This document shows positions 53,667 through 64,000 of a stretch of DNA of 64,000 nucleotides, in pieces. The number at the start of each line of letters is the position of its first letter. The stretch's first letter is position 1. The translations under genes were made by a program, and so were the position numbers. The stretch is from Diorhabda sublineata. Lineage: Eukaryota; Arthropoda; Insecta; Coleoptera; Chrysomelidae. The notes under the pieces were generated by a model. It had not been told where the DNA came from. It saw only the letters and a program-made list of their open reading frames with translations, and ran no database searches. Where the stretch lies: NCBI RefSeq assembly GCF_026230105.1, contig NC_079481.1, forward strand, positions 16,137,042-16,201,041. Reading direction: 5' to 3'.

Positions 53667-53767
53667 GGCCCCGTAAGGATTCGTATACCTATATCAAAAT
53701 GAATCATTTATTGAGATCTCTCTGTGATAGAGCGTTGTCGATCGAATATACAAACACTCTGTATAAT
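53667..53767 (-). repeat. Solo Harbinger end, copy of 29764-29858
   Basis: It aligns base by base with 29764-29858: aaggattcgtatacctatat, caaaatgaatcatttattga, gatctctctgtgatagagcg and aacactctgtataa. No transposase frame follows. It is either a MITE derived from the same element or a broken copy. Confidence 0.75.
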
Positions 53768-53769
53768 TG

Positions 53770-54585
53770 GTTTTCCTTTTGCGGAATCTATACTTTTTAT
53801 AAACTTAGTATTTAATTTTTGGCAATAACTAATTTTTCTGCGGATTATACAAAACTGCACAAGCAAAGCTGCTGGTACAAGATAAACTCCAAGACACGCT
53901 TATTCTCGTGAATAGAATATAATTAATCAACAAGTAATTTTAGCACAAACTTTTGTATACCTTTGGTCCACAATTTAATTATAAAAAACTGTGGCATATT
54001 TCACAGAATAAATGTATCAAAACCATTAAACATTCTACAAAAATGTTTGATGAAACACTGAGATAACCGACATAATATAATATATTATGTTGCGCTGTAA
54101 CAGAAATTTTCTAAATATTTAGAAAATATTATATCGTCGTATTTTTTTATTGTAGTCTGACATAGATTGATTAAAGTAAAGCTACCTCTGCATGAATTCC
54201 ATTCACAAAGAGAATTTAATTGAATCCAACAAGTTACTGCAGTAGAATCTCTTTTCACAATTCAACATTGTAGAATCTAACAGGGTAGATAACTTAAAAT
54301 TTATAAAAAATATTGATGAATGTGAGAAATATAGATATACGTAGTACGGTCCACGAGTTCCTAGTCAACATAGAAAGGAAGGTAATAAATAAATAATAAA
54401 ATAAACACCATAGAATGAAATGACGCATTTTTAGAGTGGAAATGTTCGTACACCCCCTGTTAAATTTCATCGTTACTGTCAAATTTTTAAACCGATAAAG
54501 GTCAAATTATAAATTTTCACGCTAGCGCCCTTGTTGGCACCCTCGTTTGCGTTCAACATAAATTAAACAGATTACGAAGTATGAT
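53770..54585. other. No recognisable gene
   Basis: AT-rich. A palindrome, ttttctaaatatttagaaaa, lies near 54108. No frames. Confidence 0.5.
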
Positions 54586-54589
54586 TTAT

Positions 54590-54715
54590 AAATACAAACA
54601 CCCGCGCTTGCGTGCCAACGTTCAGTCGAACGTGAAGCCAACGAAAGCGTCAGCGCGGGCGCGAACGTCGAGAGTGTATAAATCCACATTGAACCGAACT
54701 TAAGCTTTGCGAACA
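54590..54715 (+). promoter_or_regulatory. GC-rich island with TATA-like box
   Basis: About 90 bases are GC-rich (cgcgcttgcgtgcc, aagcgtcagcgcgggcgcga) in AT-rich surroundings. They are followed by a TATA-like gtgtataaatcc at about 54676-54687 and, some 30 bases on, ttaagctttgcg. The layout is that of a promoter, perhaps of a lost transposon or retroelement. No gene follows on the plus strand: a mariner fragment begins at 54722 on the other strand. The minus frame over it is not coding. Confidence 0.3.
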
Positions 54716-54721
54716 AAATAC

Positions 54722-55140
54722 GGACGGGGTCAGATTAGGGCTATAGGGAGGGTGTTCAATATCTCTGAAGCTACATTCGTGTACAGTAGCAGGAGCGTTG
54801 TCATGAAGTATCTACCGATTTTGCTGCGCCTTTTTTCGATAATTTTTTCACACTGCCTTTAACTACCTAAGTGGGTCAAAGTTGTATTTAATCGCTTAAA
54901 GTCAATTAAAAGGTTACCCTTGCAGTGCCAAAATATTGTAGCAATCACTTTTTTGGTGCTTTTCGTGACCTTTCCTTTTTTCGCACGAGCTATCCTTTTA
55001 GATGCCACTTCATGGAATCTACTTTGGATGTCGGATAAAAGTCAACCAAGTTTCATCACCCGTTACAATTGATCGGATTACACTTTCTTGGTCCTCCTTG
55101 GCACCGAGTGAATCACGTTAGATGAAACCAAATCGACTAT
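54722..55140 (-). mobile_element. mariner, catalytic core fragment
   Basis: The minus strand from 55140 gives NVIHSVPRRTKK, SIVTGDETWLTFIRHPK (first Asp), KKVIATIFWHCKGNLLIDF, LNTTLTHLGS, EKRRSKIGRYF, then HDNAPATVHECSF (second Asp) and IEHPPYSPNLTPS followed by Val where the third Asp is expected. Frames change at least three times. It ends at about 54722, where the GC-rich island begins. The other edge abuts the LINE at 55143. The distances differ from the other mariners, so it is another subfamily. Confidence 0.9.
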
Positions 55141-55142
55141 AT

Positions 55143-57025
55143 CTTAATGAACAAAAGATTCCGAAATTGTATTAAGATAGTGGTGGCATATCTCGGTGCA
55201 GATATTGCGACTGATTACAATCCACTGATTGCGAATATAAAACTTCATATTTCAAAGATCAAGGAAACAGCTAATAACAAATATATGGACACAAGGGAAC
55301 TAATGAGAGACGAACATCTTAAAGCAACTTTAGTAGACATATCAAAGAGAACCTAAGAAAGATAAAACAAGATCATCAAGACATAGAGAGAATTTGTGAA
55401 AAAATAAAGACAGCTATAAATGAGGCTAGCGCTGAAGTTGCAAATAAGATAAAAAGAACCAATAAAAACGAGTGGATGACGGACGAAATTCTCGATTTAA
55501 TGGAACAACGTAGACTATACAAAACCCAACAAAACCTACAGAAATACAAAGAAACCCAACAAATGATAAGAACAAAAATTAAGATAGCAAAGGAAAACTG
55601 GATAAAGGACCGTTGCGAAAAAGTATAACTTTTACAAACGAGGGTTGATAACTTCGGACTACACAAAAAGGTTAAAGAGATCTCACGTATATACAAAAAA
55701 TATCAAACCACCCGCCTAATGACCAAAATAATTTCATAAATACCCAGGAGGAACTGGCCAAGACATGGAGGGATTACGCTTCATCTCTATTCAGTAATGT
55801 CAGACCAAAACATCTTAGCATAAGCCTACCCACCGAAGACTTATCCGGTCTTTCCATTATTCGTGAGGTAAAATACGCCATAAAAGAAGCAAAGCTACTT
55901 GACAACATTGACATGTTGGTAAATTTTTTTAACGACATCTATAGCGCGGGTCACATTCCAAACGATTGGCTTTATACACCTTTTATAATGATTCCTAAGT
56001 GACACAGTTTGGTTTCAAAAGCGGTATGGGTACACGCGAAGCAGTTTTCTGCATAAATACCCTCGTTCAACACTGCATTTACCAACGAAAAGACGTTTAC
56101 ATCACATGCAGAAGCCAACATCGACAGTGGAGATATAAGAATTATTCAAAACGTTTACTGGAACCTAAAAGCACGGGTTAGGCTGAATCAGACAATCAAC
56201 ACAGAAGACTTCAAAGTTTTAAGAGGGGTACGCCAGGGGTGTATTTTGTCTCCTATGCTGTTCAACCTCAACGTAGAGAATGTCTTTGCTGAGGCTCTTG
56301 AGGGCTCTAATTATGGCGTTAAAGTTAATGGATACCCGCTAAATAATATTCGGACGATACGGCAATACTCACAGACAACGTACTTGAGATGCAATTATTA
56401 CTGGGTAAAATAAATAATATTGGGAAATCATATGGCTTAAAAATGAATGCAACAAAAACCAAGTGCATGGCAATAAGTAGAAATGCAATTTTAAGTGCCA
56501 ACTGCATATAGATAACACGCCTATCCAGCAAGTGAAGACGATTAAATATCTAGGGATAACTATAAATGGAAAATGGAACTCTCAGCAGGAAATTAAATGC
56601 CGCATTGAACACGCAAGACAGGCATTCATTAAATTTAAGCCGATGTTGTGTAACAGTAATCTCTCCTTTGACCTTCGGTATAGAATGGTCAAATGTTATA
56701 TGTGATATATCGTCATCAATCAATAAACTAGAAGCCTTCGAAATGTGGACCCTTCGAAGTATGTTTCGTATACCATGGACAGACAGAGTGAGGAACGAGG
56801 ATGTACTAAGAAGAGCGTTCAACTTGGTCAAAGGTGCGCAAGAAAACAAATGTCATGGCTACGCAATATAAAACACTGGACTGGCATAAATAACACCAAT
56901 GAGCTGTGTCATGCCGCTATAAATAGATGTCTGAAGAAGAAACGAAGAAGGTCCTCCTTTTATACTGTAGGTCCTCATGTAGGATCCTTGGAACACTTGT
57001 TAGACGCCGGTTACTTACAACAACT
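55143..57025 (+). mobile_element. RTE-like LINE, longest copy (endonuclease end to C terminus)
   Basis: It begins with the end of the AP endonuclease, VVAYLGADIATDYNPLIANI, where the conserved 'S-D-H-x-x-V/L' is altered to T-D-Y-N. A coiled-coil-like linker follows (EWMTDEILDLMEQRRLYKTQ). RT blocks: FNDIYSAGHIPNDWLYTPFI, TQFGFKSGMGTREAVF, GVRQGCILSPMLFNLNVEN, YSDDTAILTDN (the catalytic YxDD with Ser at x, near 56350) and INGKWNSQQEIKCRIEHARQ. The thumb is FKPMLCNSNLSFDLRYRMVK, and the tail LEAFEMWTLRSMFRIPWTDR with VRNEDVLRRA, then MSWLRNIKHWTGI. The 'FxDYEKAFD' block is mostly lost near 56090. At least eight frameshifts. It is 5'-truncated and abuts a mariner. Confidence 0.95.
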
Positions 57026-57029
57026 AATT

Positions 57030-57585
57030 TAATGTTTTCTTGAGTAGTCACCCTCACTGGACTTTCCGAACGTGGATAATCTCGCCTCCAACTTGTATCA
57101 AATTTTAATCATTCAAAATGATGGACACTAGTCGCCGTGAACAACCTTCGTGCTATTTTTGATTTGTATTGGTGATTACCTCTCTTTAGTCAAAATTTTA
57201 TAACAGCCCGAAACTCAATTTGATATATTGACAAAGTGGTGGATCGAAGTCTATTATAATAAAATGGATCGAAGCAGCAAATTGAAACTTTATGTAAAGC
57301 TTTTTAAGTCTTGTCTCTGACTTTTGCAAACACACTCTATTTACTATATGGAGCCCAGAACTATATTTATACAGGGTGTTCCGGGACTTGATGCATAAAG
57401 TTCGGGAGTGAGTAGAAAACGTGAAAATAAATAGAAATAAAAGTAATATGCTCAACATCAAGAACACCCAATCACTGCTGGTCTTGAGCTAACTGGTGTG
57501 TTACCAGACTGGACCTTGTAAATATATGGGACTTATTGGTATATTTTGTAGTTTTGGTATATTATAGGCGAAAGGGGAAATAAAT
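57030..57585. other. No recognisable gene; one transposon-end motif
   Basis: A cagggtgttccgggacttga motif at about 57373 is a typical transposon terminal repeat; no partner was seen. The 89-codon minus frame here has no motif. Confidence 0.45.
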
Positions 57586-57589
57586 AAGT

Positions 57590-59180
57590 GGAGTTCGGTT
57601 TCTCGGGTGGTTTTAGAATAAATGTTATTATTGACCGAAGTGGTATTGGAGAAAAGTGGATTAAGAAGGTGTTTCCAGGTTGACGCTAATCTCTGGCTAT
57701 CGTTTGTTCAGACAATTTGGATGTTTCTCTATTTCGATAGCTTCTCGAATAATCCTGGAGTTGAAGGAACGAAGTGGGGCGATATTTTTTGTTCTATTCA
57801 CATCGATTGTGTCCGGTATGGACACGATGTTGGGCAAGGGTGGGGGAAATACAGGAATTAGTGACAGACAACAAATGTTCCTATGCTAGATCGTCGATTT
57901 TTCTTGCCAATATAAGAACTGAGAAGAGGATTTCACACGTTCCATGTTGTATCTTTGGCGGATCTGATTAAGTGGGAGAATTTCTAATTGGGTTTATTGT
58001 GCCGTGGGATTTGAAGATTCTGCAAGTTACACCTTTCATGTAAGGAAGGGATACCCTCAGTTGATTCTCCAAACCAGTGGAAGAGTTGAAGACGAAAATT
58101 TATGGATGCTCCTAGAGATTTATGATTTTTTGCAACCATTCTGAATCAATGTTTGTTTAAAAAATACAGATTTCAGATGGTCGACTGGATTCGTCAGTCA
58201 ACGAGATGGATCGTGATACAAATGTATGAATAACAGGATTAAATTGGGCCGGATAATGATGGGATTGAGCTTTAAGGGAATGAGTAATGTGAGTGGATGC
58301 GTGTGAGAGAGAGAAACCGTGTGGAGAAAGTTTTTTGATCATGACGTCAAGGAACGGCAGAGATGATTCTTCCTCTACCTCCATCGTGAGCTATATACAA
58401 AGATCTATGCCATTCAAATAGAGCAGAAAAGAATCTAAAGTATCTCTTCCATGGGACCAAACGATAAAGTTTCATTAACAACAGCTTGCTCGGAGAGGGA
58501 AGGTCGAGGAAAATGTTGTGATTGACGAGAGAGAGAGAGAGAGGGGATCCCATGGGGACACCTTTAAGTTGCCAGTAGAAATTGCCTTGTAATATGAAGA
58601 AGGTGTTGGAGAAACAATGTTTAATAAACGGAAGGTATTCTGGTGCGATGTGGTGACTAGTGTCTAAATTAGACAAAGTTTTATCGATTAGGACGTTGGT
58701 AAGTAAAGAGATAATATCAAAACTGGCAATAATATCTACGAGAAAAATATCGAAACCTTTCAGTAGGTCAATAAAATGGCGAGACAATTAAATGCACTAA
58801 GAATGGACCTAGTGGAAGATCGGGTGTGTGAAGTTTCGGAAGACCCTATATACGAAGAATGCAGAATTATTTTTCTCGAGATATAAGTTTGGCTTTGAAG
58901 TCGGAAGAAAATTTGGATTTATTTGATAAGAACTTTTGTTGTGTTTTCCAGATATTTGGTGAGGTCATTGGGGATAATTTTATTTGGGAAGTATTGAGAA
59001 GATTATTCATCTTAACAAGAAAAGAAGAGATATTGAGGACGACAGTGTCATTGCTCTTGTCGGCTGGAAGGACTACAATATAAGGATCGTTATAAATATC
59101 TTTGAGAGCCTGCCGCTCCTTGGAGGTCAGGTTGGAAGGAAGAGGTTTTAATGTTCGGAAGACCTTGGCAATATTCATCG
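57590..59180 (-). mobile_element. Penelope-like element: RT and GIY-YIG region
   Basis: The minus strand from 59178 reads LTSKERQALKDIYNDPYIVV, LPADKSNDTVVLN and LVKMNNLLNTSQIKLSP. After a gap it continues LSRHFIDLLKGF-like sequence, VDIIASFDIISLLTNVLIDK (the 'SFDVxSLFTNVP' box, first catalytic Asp) and FSNTFFILQGNFYWQLKGVP with MGSPLS (the 'GxxMGSPLSP' box). In frame terms 'YVDD' has become V-N-E near 58480. The next blocks are WSHGRDTLDSFLLYLNGIDL, LPFLDVMIKK and AQSHHYPAQFNPVIHTFVSR. Further down (57900-57650) ALAQHRVHTGHNRCE-like and YRNRETSKLSER recall the GIY-YIG endonuclease C terminus. Clear Penelope class; inactive. Confidence 0.88.
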
Positions 59181-59184
59181 TCTA

Positions 59185-59575
59185 GGACTGAAATTATGGT
59201 CAAGTACGATATAAAAATGTGTGTAAATTTATAACAATAATAAAATTTTCTTACAATAATTAAGTAAAAATTGCGGCATTTCAAATTTTGTTATTTCTTT
59301 TAAAAATATTGAATTCACCGATTCCAAAAATCAATATTGATATTGACGCCTGATAGAAATATTAAGGTTATTGATGATGGTTATTATAGAAATCGTTTAT
59401 TAAATATTGAATTTATTAAATAACTAATCAATATTCAATATATTTCACAACAACCTAGACTAAATCAACCTATGAAAATTTTATCTCATTCATAATCGAA
59501 CCCATGTAAATTAACAACGATTTCTATAACAACCATGATAAAATAGTTAAAGTATATTATTCAACTTGTTATTTT
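59185..59575. other. No recognisable gene
   Basis: AT-rich, no frames. Confidence 0.5.
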
Positions 59576-59577
59576 AA

Positions 59578-59760
59578 TCATGTCGTGAAACCAACAAGAT
59601 GGAGTTCAATCACATTAGTTTCAGCAATTTCTTGGTTGTTGAAGTTGAAAAGGAGCAATAGCATGGTCACCAAGATCGCCAATCCAATTAGAGACTTCAG
59701 ATTTCTCCTAAAATCGAGACTTTTAGGCAGAAATAATTGTAAATGTTTGAGAATTCAATA
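59578..59760 (-). other. Short open frame with one hydrophobic segment (possible terminal exon)
   Basis: An open minus frame, without an early ATG, reads LFLPKSLDFRRNLKSLIGLA with ILVTMLLLLFNFNNQEI, then AETNVIELHLVGFTT and a stop at 59578. The 17-residue hydrophobic stretch preceded by basic residues (F-R-R-N-L-K) is what a signal anchor or a single transmembrane helix looks like. A candidate 3' splice site, cgattttag, lies at about 59708-59716 on the minus strand, just before GAGAAATCTG. It could be the last exon of a host gene or chance. No upstream exon was found. Confidence 0.25.
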
Positions 59761-59764
59761 AAAT

Positions 59765-60650
59765 AATTTTTTTATGTTTTAATGCAAAACATTCGATACT
59801 TAACAACTATGAATTATTTAAATATATAATGAATCCGTTTATTTTTCAGGTAATTTTCAAAGACAAGAACTTTTCTAAAAGAGATTAAATGGATCTATAA
59901 GCCAATCGAATTCATCTTGTTATTACAAATTAGAAATTTATTTCATTGTTTTTTTTTCTCCAATTATTATTTTCTCATCTAGAGCAGATAAAGTTTCGTA
60001 CATTCAATAACTTGAACAACGTTTCATAAATCGTTAATTAAATCACTAACTTGAAGAAACCTGTAAAGAGTTGAACGTTGTCTTAAAACATTAGGTGAGG
60101 CTTCTTAACTATTTCTATTCGATTTTGTGAATAACTTCTAGAATAATAGTATTATACATGATTTCTGAAAAAGGTTAGCACATGGTTTAACTGTAGTCAC
60201 CTGAGATTAAATTAAATTGCTTCAATTTATCTTAACTATAATCGAAATTTATCAAGAAATCATTTTGACAGGAGGAATATTGAGCAGACTAAGAGATCTG
60301 TTATCGTCGGGTTTAAAGAGCACATAGCTTGTTTAAAATATGTATCCAGAGAATGCTAAACGGGAACAAAATGCATCCTTATCACATTTACTTGCAACAG
60401 GAATTAACTAAAGTTGATTTTGAGAAAAGACTAACATTTTATAGATGAAGTTTACGAAAAGTTAATCAACAGAGAGACTTTTTCGACTATCTTCTATTTG
60501 GAGTTGAAGCCACGTTTAGTAAAAATGGTTGTGTTAATATCTTTCACTATTATTCATCAACTAATCCATATCCCACAGTGAAACGAGGTCGTTGAAGTAG
60601 TAAGACCTCATTTTTTTACAAAACATTCAAATGCTAAGATGTATTTAGGT
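59765..60650. other. No recognisable gene
   Basis: AT-rich. No known transposon word was seen in this stretch. Confidence 0.5.
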
Positions 60651-60654
60651 TATC

Positions 60655-61055
60655 TAATAATACAATTACCTCTTCTATTGGAAGAAGTCCCACTTTGTAT
60701 ACGTCAATGGATGTGATTTTTGCATCATAGTGCGTCCTGCTAACGCTAATAAATTAATTAATAGTGAACTGAATGAACTATTTCCTGGAAGATGGATCAG
60801 AACAAATGATCTAGTACAGTGGCCACCACTGTACTGGATCTGTATGCCACAGCCACCAGATTTCAATAAAACTGAATTACTTTTCTGGGGTACATTAAGA
60901 ATGAAGAGTACAAAACACCTCCAACATTAAGGGATGACCATGGGGGAATACGGAATGAATTTCGGAATGTTTCTATAGAAATGCCTCATAATTTAAATTT
61001 TTCAATTATTGCTATCACGCATGTCTTTGGAGGTCATTTCGAACACGAATAATCA
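60655..61055 (+). mobile_element. IS630/Tc-type transposase, C-terminal third
   Basis: The plus strand gives LPLLLEEVPLCIRQWM, stop, FLHHSAS (for 'FxHDGAP', so the second Asp is His). Next come NSELNELFPGRWIRTNDLVQ and WPPLYWICMPQPPDFNKTEL, for 'RWIGRGGPVxWPxRSPDLxxLDFFLWG', then shifted TLRDDHGGIRNEFRNVSIEM-like sequence and GGHFEHE near 61045. The family is the same as at 28860 and 41480, and the three fragments are complementary parts. Several frameshifts and stops. Confidence 0.85.
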
Positions 61056-61059
61056 AGAC

Positions 61060-62045
61060 GTGTACGTATGTAGTAAATAGAATAGTTTTTTATTATTACT
61101 TTCCTGTAATTTATTTGTAATCTACTCGTTTTTTCTTTGTATAAAGCAATTCAACATCTACAGTACCAAACAGCAACGATAAAATATCAGTTTTTGACAA
61201 ATAAATCGTAGCCAACTCATAATTAATTGTTAAATGATTGAACAGAAAAAACAAGGTATAGGGGATACTTGACAGAAAAATAAGTATGTTGATAGAAATT
61301 TTCGATAGTCACATAAAATAGAGGGTGATTCATTTGAAAAACCTAAGAAAATAATGTATCACTATTATGATTCACCCTGTATCAGATTCAATAGATATGG
61401 ACGAAATAAAAAAAATTTTACTTTTACTACTATTCGAATGCTTTGGCTGCAACAGATTTTCATTATTGAATTTCTTTTACATTGTACAAAGTATTGAACT
61501 TTTTGCGATTTTTTATGAAAAATATGTTATAGCTTTTTAAATACCCCGTAAAACACATCACAATCCTATATCATTGTAATGGGGAAGTCAAGATGGTTCT
61601 AAATAATGTTGAGAATTATGATATCTATGAGCCCTCAAATTTTCAAATTGATATCTCTAAGGACAAAGGAGATACTGAACTTTATCACACTACAGAATCA
61701 CCCTGTATAGATAAATTATTAAATATCATACCAAAAACGTTTCGTAATTTTTAATAGGAAACAAAATTCACATGCATAATTAAAAGAGATTTTTTACATA
61801 CCGATTAACCTTGTTCTAGTCGTTACATTTATTTTTTTCTAAAGTTGTGAAACACGGTCAGAAATGACTTTTAAACCGAAAATGCGTATAAAACTTAGTA
61901 CACAAGGCAACCTTTACACTCCTTATCACCTTCATAGTATAGAAAGGGCTGCTCCCTTCGCTTCATCCTTCACCTATTCGTAAATTAAAACAATTCACAA
62001 ATCAACAAAATATTATAGGAATGTGCTTCCAAGAAAACATAAACC
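61060..62045. other. No gene; short element-end motifs
   Basis: The words agggtgattca (61321) and tgattcaccctgtat (61367, and a close variant ending 61710) point in opposite directions and could bound a 60 bp or 390 bp MITE. The interior has no frame. Evidence is limited to these short ends. Confidence 0.4.
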
Positions 62046-62049
62046 TCTT

Positions 62050-62350
62050 TTCTTTATTGTTTATTAAGAAAAAGAGGCGAGGCCAAGCTTAACAAAAAAC
62101 GAAAGAATTCCGTTACAATGTATTGCTTCATCCGCATTATTCACCTGATTTGGCTCATTCCCATTACTTTACGATCCCAAACTGACAAAAGTGGCTTAGT
62201 GGGATGTGATTCAAATAAACGTGATGACAAAACCAAAGTGTATTTTGCAAAAGGATTAATTTCTTTTTGCTGATTGAAGAATAAAAAAAAATTACAGTGA
62301 AGGTAACTCAAATCGCTCTCGTATATACTTTTTTCAAATGAATTAGTGTC
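62050..62350 (+). mobile_element. mariner C-terminal remnant
   Basis: The plus strand, across frames, gives YNVLLHPHYSPDLAHSHYF, corresponding to 'LLPHPPYSPDLAPSDYF' with the third catalytic Asp replaced by His, and then PN-stop-QKWLSGM for 'PxLKKWLxGxxF'. A few C-terminal residues follow. Only about 60 codons remain. Confidence 0.75.
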
Positions 62351-62354
62351 ATTT

Positions 62355-63205
62355 TATGAATCTTTATCAAAGTTTATGGCTATGTTTGCGTCAAAATTGG
62401 TGTAACCTTAGCGAGCTTTTAAAGATACAATCGACTGAAAAGAGAAAAAATTCAAGGTGTACATCTGCATTAAAAATGTAGGCTACGGTTGAAAGCTTTA
62501 GACTTTAATGGGTGTCATTTGATATTGGTGAAAAATGAGCTGTTAAAAATTTGTCTTTGTTCATGATAATATTCTACTACATTTAATAATCTAGTAAAAG
62601 TTGGGCGTTTATTATTATTAATCGACTAATTATCCTTTTAACAATATAATAGTGACATCAATTTACTAATTTTTGCAAATCAATTAAACATATCAACAGA
62701 CAGTCTCATCAACTCGTAGTTGATTTTTGTGTGCAGAATTGGATTTTGTCTATCCGACTTATTTTGCACAATATGCTAAAACGAACTTTTTTATTTCAAC
62801 TAGAGGAAGAAGGGGCAAATTGGATCCGTCTCATTGGGGTTAAAAATAATATCTGGAGCGCCACCATTTGGTGTTAACAGTAACAATATGAGCTGCTACT
62901 AAACAAGCTCGAATGTATATCAGAGAGGCATTTCTAAAATTCTAGAAAAGAAACAAAAAAACTAATAAATTAAAAGGCCTTCCTAGAAATCATATAAAAA
63001 AAATATGAACAAATCACCGGTGGGATAAAACCTAATATCAAGCGAATTTCGCTTTCACCGAATATTAGACTTCCATTATAACCGTACAGAACCGACTTCA
63101 CGGTCCATGACAAAGACGAGTTCGTAACATTTTAAATAAAATTTCTACGCATACTGAGTAAATAATATAATTTCTAAAAATCATGAAGTCAAAATTTGGA
63201 GATTC
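62355..63205. other. No recognisable gene
   Basis: AT-rich. The phrase gcgccaccatttggtg near 62870 resembles a common insect repeat word but stands alone. Confidence 0.5.
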
Positions 63206-63208
63206 TCA

Positions 63209-63550
63209 TTATTTGTAGGACTTGTACCAAATTTTTAGCAATAAAAGTTCATGATCTTGTGCTGCAAAATGAACGTGTAACCATTTTACTATGCAAAACC
63301 GATTAACATCATTTGGCTTTTGAATAGAATATCTCAAGATGTTAATTATCCCCCAAATTTCAAATTTTTTTCCAATGAGAAAATTTAGTATCAAACAGCA
63401 TAAATAGAAATCCGAGAGTCCGATATCGGGCAAGTATGGTGGGTCGTCTTGCAAATTCGTGTTGCAGAATAACGCATTTTCTTTTGATAATAGTGGGTTA
63501 CTTGAAGATTGGTTCACTCGATCCAATTGTTCACAATAAATGTGAATCAA
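63209..63550 (-). mobile_element. mariner fragment with internal deletion
   Basis: A 113-codon minus frame. It reads YCEQLDRVNQSSSNPLLSKE (for 'YCQQLDRxNQxLxEKRP'), NALFCNTNLQDDPPYLPDIG with LSDFYL (for 'PPYSPDLAPSDFYLF', third Asp present), and NFLIGKKFEIWGI. The 'HQDNARPH' block with the second Asp is deleted between the first two, keeping the frame open. The rest of the C terminus is unrecognisable. This is a different subfamily from the neighbours. Confidence 0.85.
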
Positions 63551-63679
63551 AAGTTTGTTTTAGCACTTCAAAATAAACAATTTCGCGTAAGCTTCACCAA
63601 AAATCTTAGAGTACTTTTTTTGAATGTGGACCCTAATTTATTCTCTCTGGAGAGATTAGGGAAAACTAACTATATGATG

Positions 63680-64000
63680 AATACTCGGAACGTGTTGTCA
63701 CATGCGTGCTATTCAAGTTGTCTACAGATACTTGAAATATTCATCTTGGTTAAAAAATTGGTTAGGTTTGGTGATGAAGCACTTCGCTACAGAAGAGTTT
63801 CGTTAAGGTCGTCCAAAATCGACTAGCGCTAGGTAACATCAACGCTGTGCATAAACTGATATTGCAAGATCGTCATGTGGCTAGCTGTGAGATTAATGCA
63901 TACATGAGCATTAGTTCCACTTGCGTGATTATTTGACTGTCAACAAGATTTGTTCGCGTTGGATACCGCATATCATATTGACAATCGCTCGAAAAAAACC
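63680..64000 (+). mobile_element. mariner 5' coding part, cut by window end
   Basis: The plus strand gives FGDEALRYRRVS, and after shifts NINAVHKLILQDRHVASCEI with NAYMSISSTCV, then LSTRFVRVGYRIS. These match the second HTH ('VTYREIEAYLGISxTS') and the following 'KICSRWIPH' segment of mariners. Several frameshifts. The sequence runs off the window end before the catalytic part, so more may lie beyond. Confidence 0.7.

Noticed and set aside
55376..55696. 106-codon hydrophobic minus frame
   Set aside because: Complement of the LINE linker and coiled-coil-like region at 55143-57025.
57622..57971. Three overlapping plus frames
   Set aside because: Complement of the Penelope-like C-terminal region.
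1..64000. CRISPR arrays, bacterial operons, rRNA genes, intact LTR pairs
   Set aside because: No regularly spaced direct repeats, no Shine-Dalgarno-led gene runs, no rRNA-like sequence and no matching direct terminal repeats with gag/pol between them were seen.

Overview
The window is AT-rich, eukaryotic and almost certainly from an insect genome. It holds no complete gene, operon or rRNA. Nearly every stretch of recognisable protein belongs to a decayed transposable element: non-LTR retrotransposons (RTE-like, Jockey-like and others), a Penelope-like element, at least nine mariner fragments of several subfamilies, Tc1-like and IS630/Tc-type transposases, piggyBac, PIF/Harbinger, hAT, and a Crypton-like tyrosine recombinase. 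This mix, with short simple repeats and no long open frame, points to a repeat-rich intergenic or pericentromeric region of an arthropod, probably an insect; I cannot fix the order.

Layout. 0-5 kb: two antisense LINE fragments, one sitting inside a duplicated unique sequence, then a faint hAT remnant and a 5'-complete mariner. 5-13 kb: an inverted-repeat element, two more LINE fragments, a Tc-type transposase and a 1 kb element with about 120 bp terminal inverted repeats. 13.4-15.3 kb: one tyrosine-recombinase gene cut in three by a palindromic MITE and a mariner. 16-17.5 kb: two local duplications. 18.6-24.3 kb: an RTE-like LINE tail, a second recombinase copy next to a large palindromic MITE, a Tc1 remnant and a mellifera-type mariner. 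26.6-28 kb: a hAT shell with a mariner inside. 28.6-31.5 kb: a mariner/IS630-type chimera, half a Harbinger transposase, an unidentified coding remnant and a Jockey RT plus RNase H. 34-38 kb: an RTE-like LINE with an AAG tail and the best-preserved mariner (DD34D spacing intact). 39.5 kb: piggyBac. 42-43.7 kb: a terminal-inverted-repeat element carrying a CXC (tesmin/TSO1-like) cysteine-rich gene. 46.7-49.2 kb: a 2 kb element with arms of about 265 bp. 50-53.5 kb: two oppositely oriented pieces of an insect multicopy protein family with a FEN1/XPG-like 'GCDY' motif. 54.7-59.2 kb: mariner, a long LINE and a Penelope-like element. 60.6-64 kb: four DNA-transposase fragments.

None of the pieces works together as a pathway. 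The relations that matter are insertional: the nesting order can be read directly in several places and gives relative ages. The most interesting items are the dissected recombinase, the CXC gene inside its own inverted repeats, and the 'GCDY' family fragments, which may be parts of a large, poorly described DNA transposon family. Several short open frames (30.2, 35.9, 59.6 kb) look coding but I do not recognise them.
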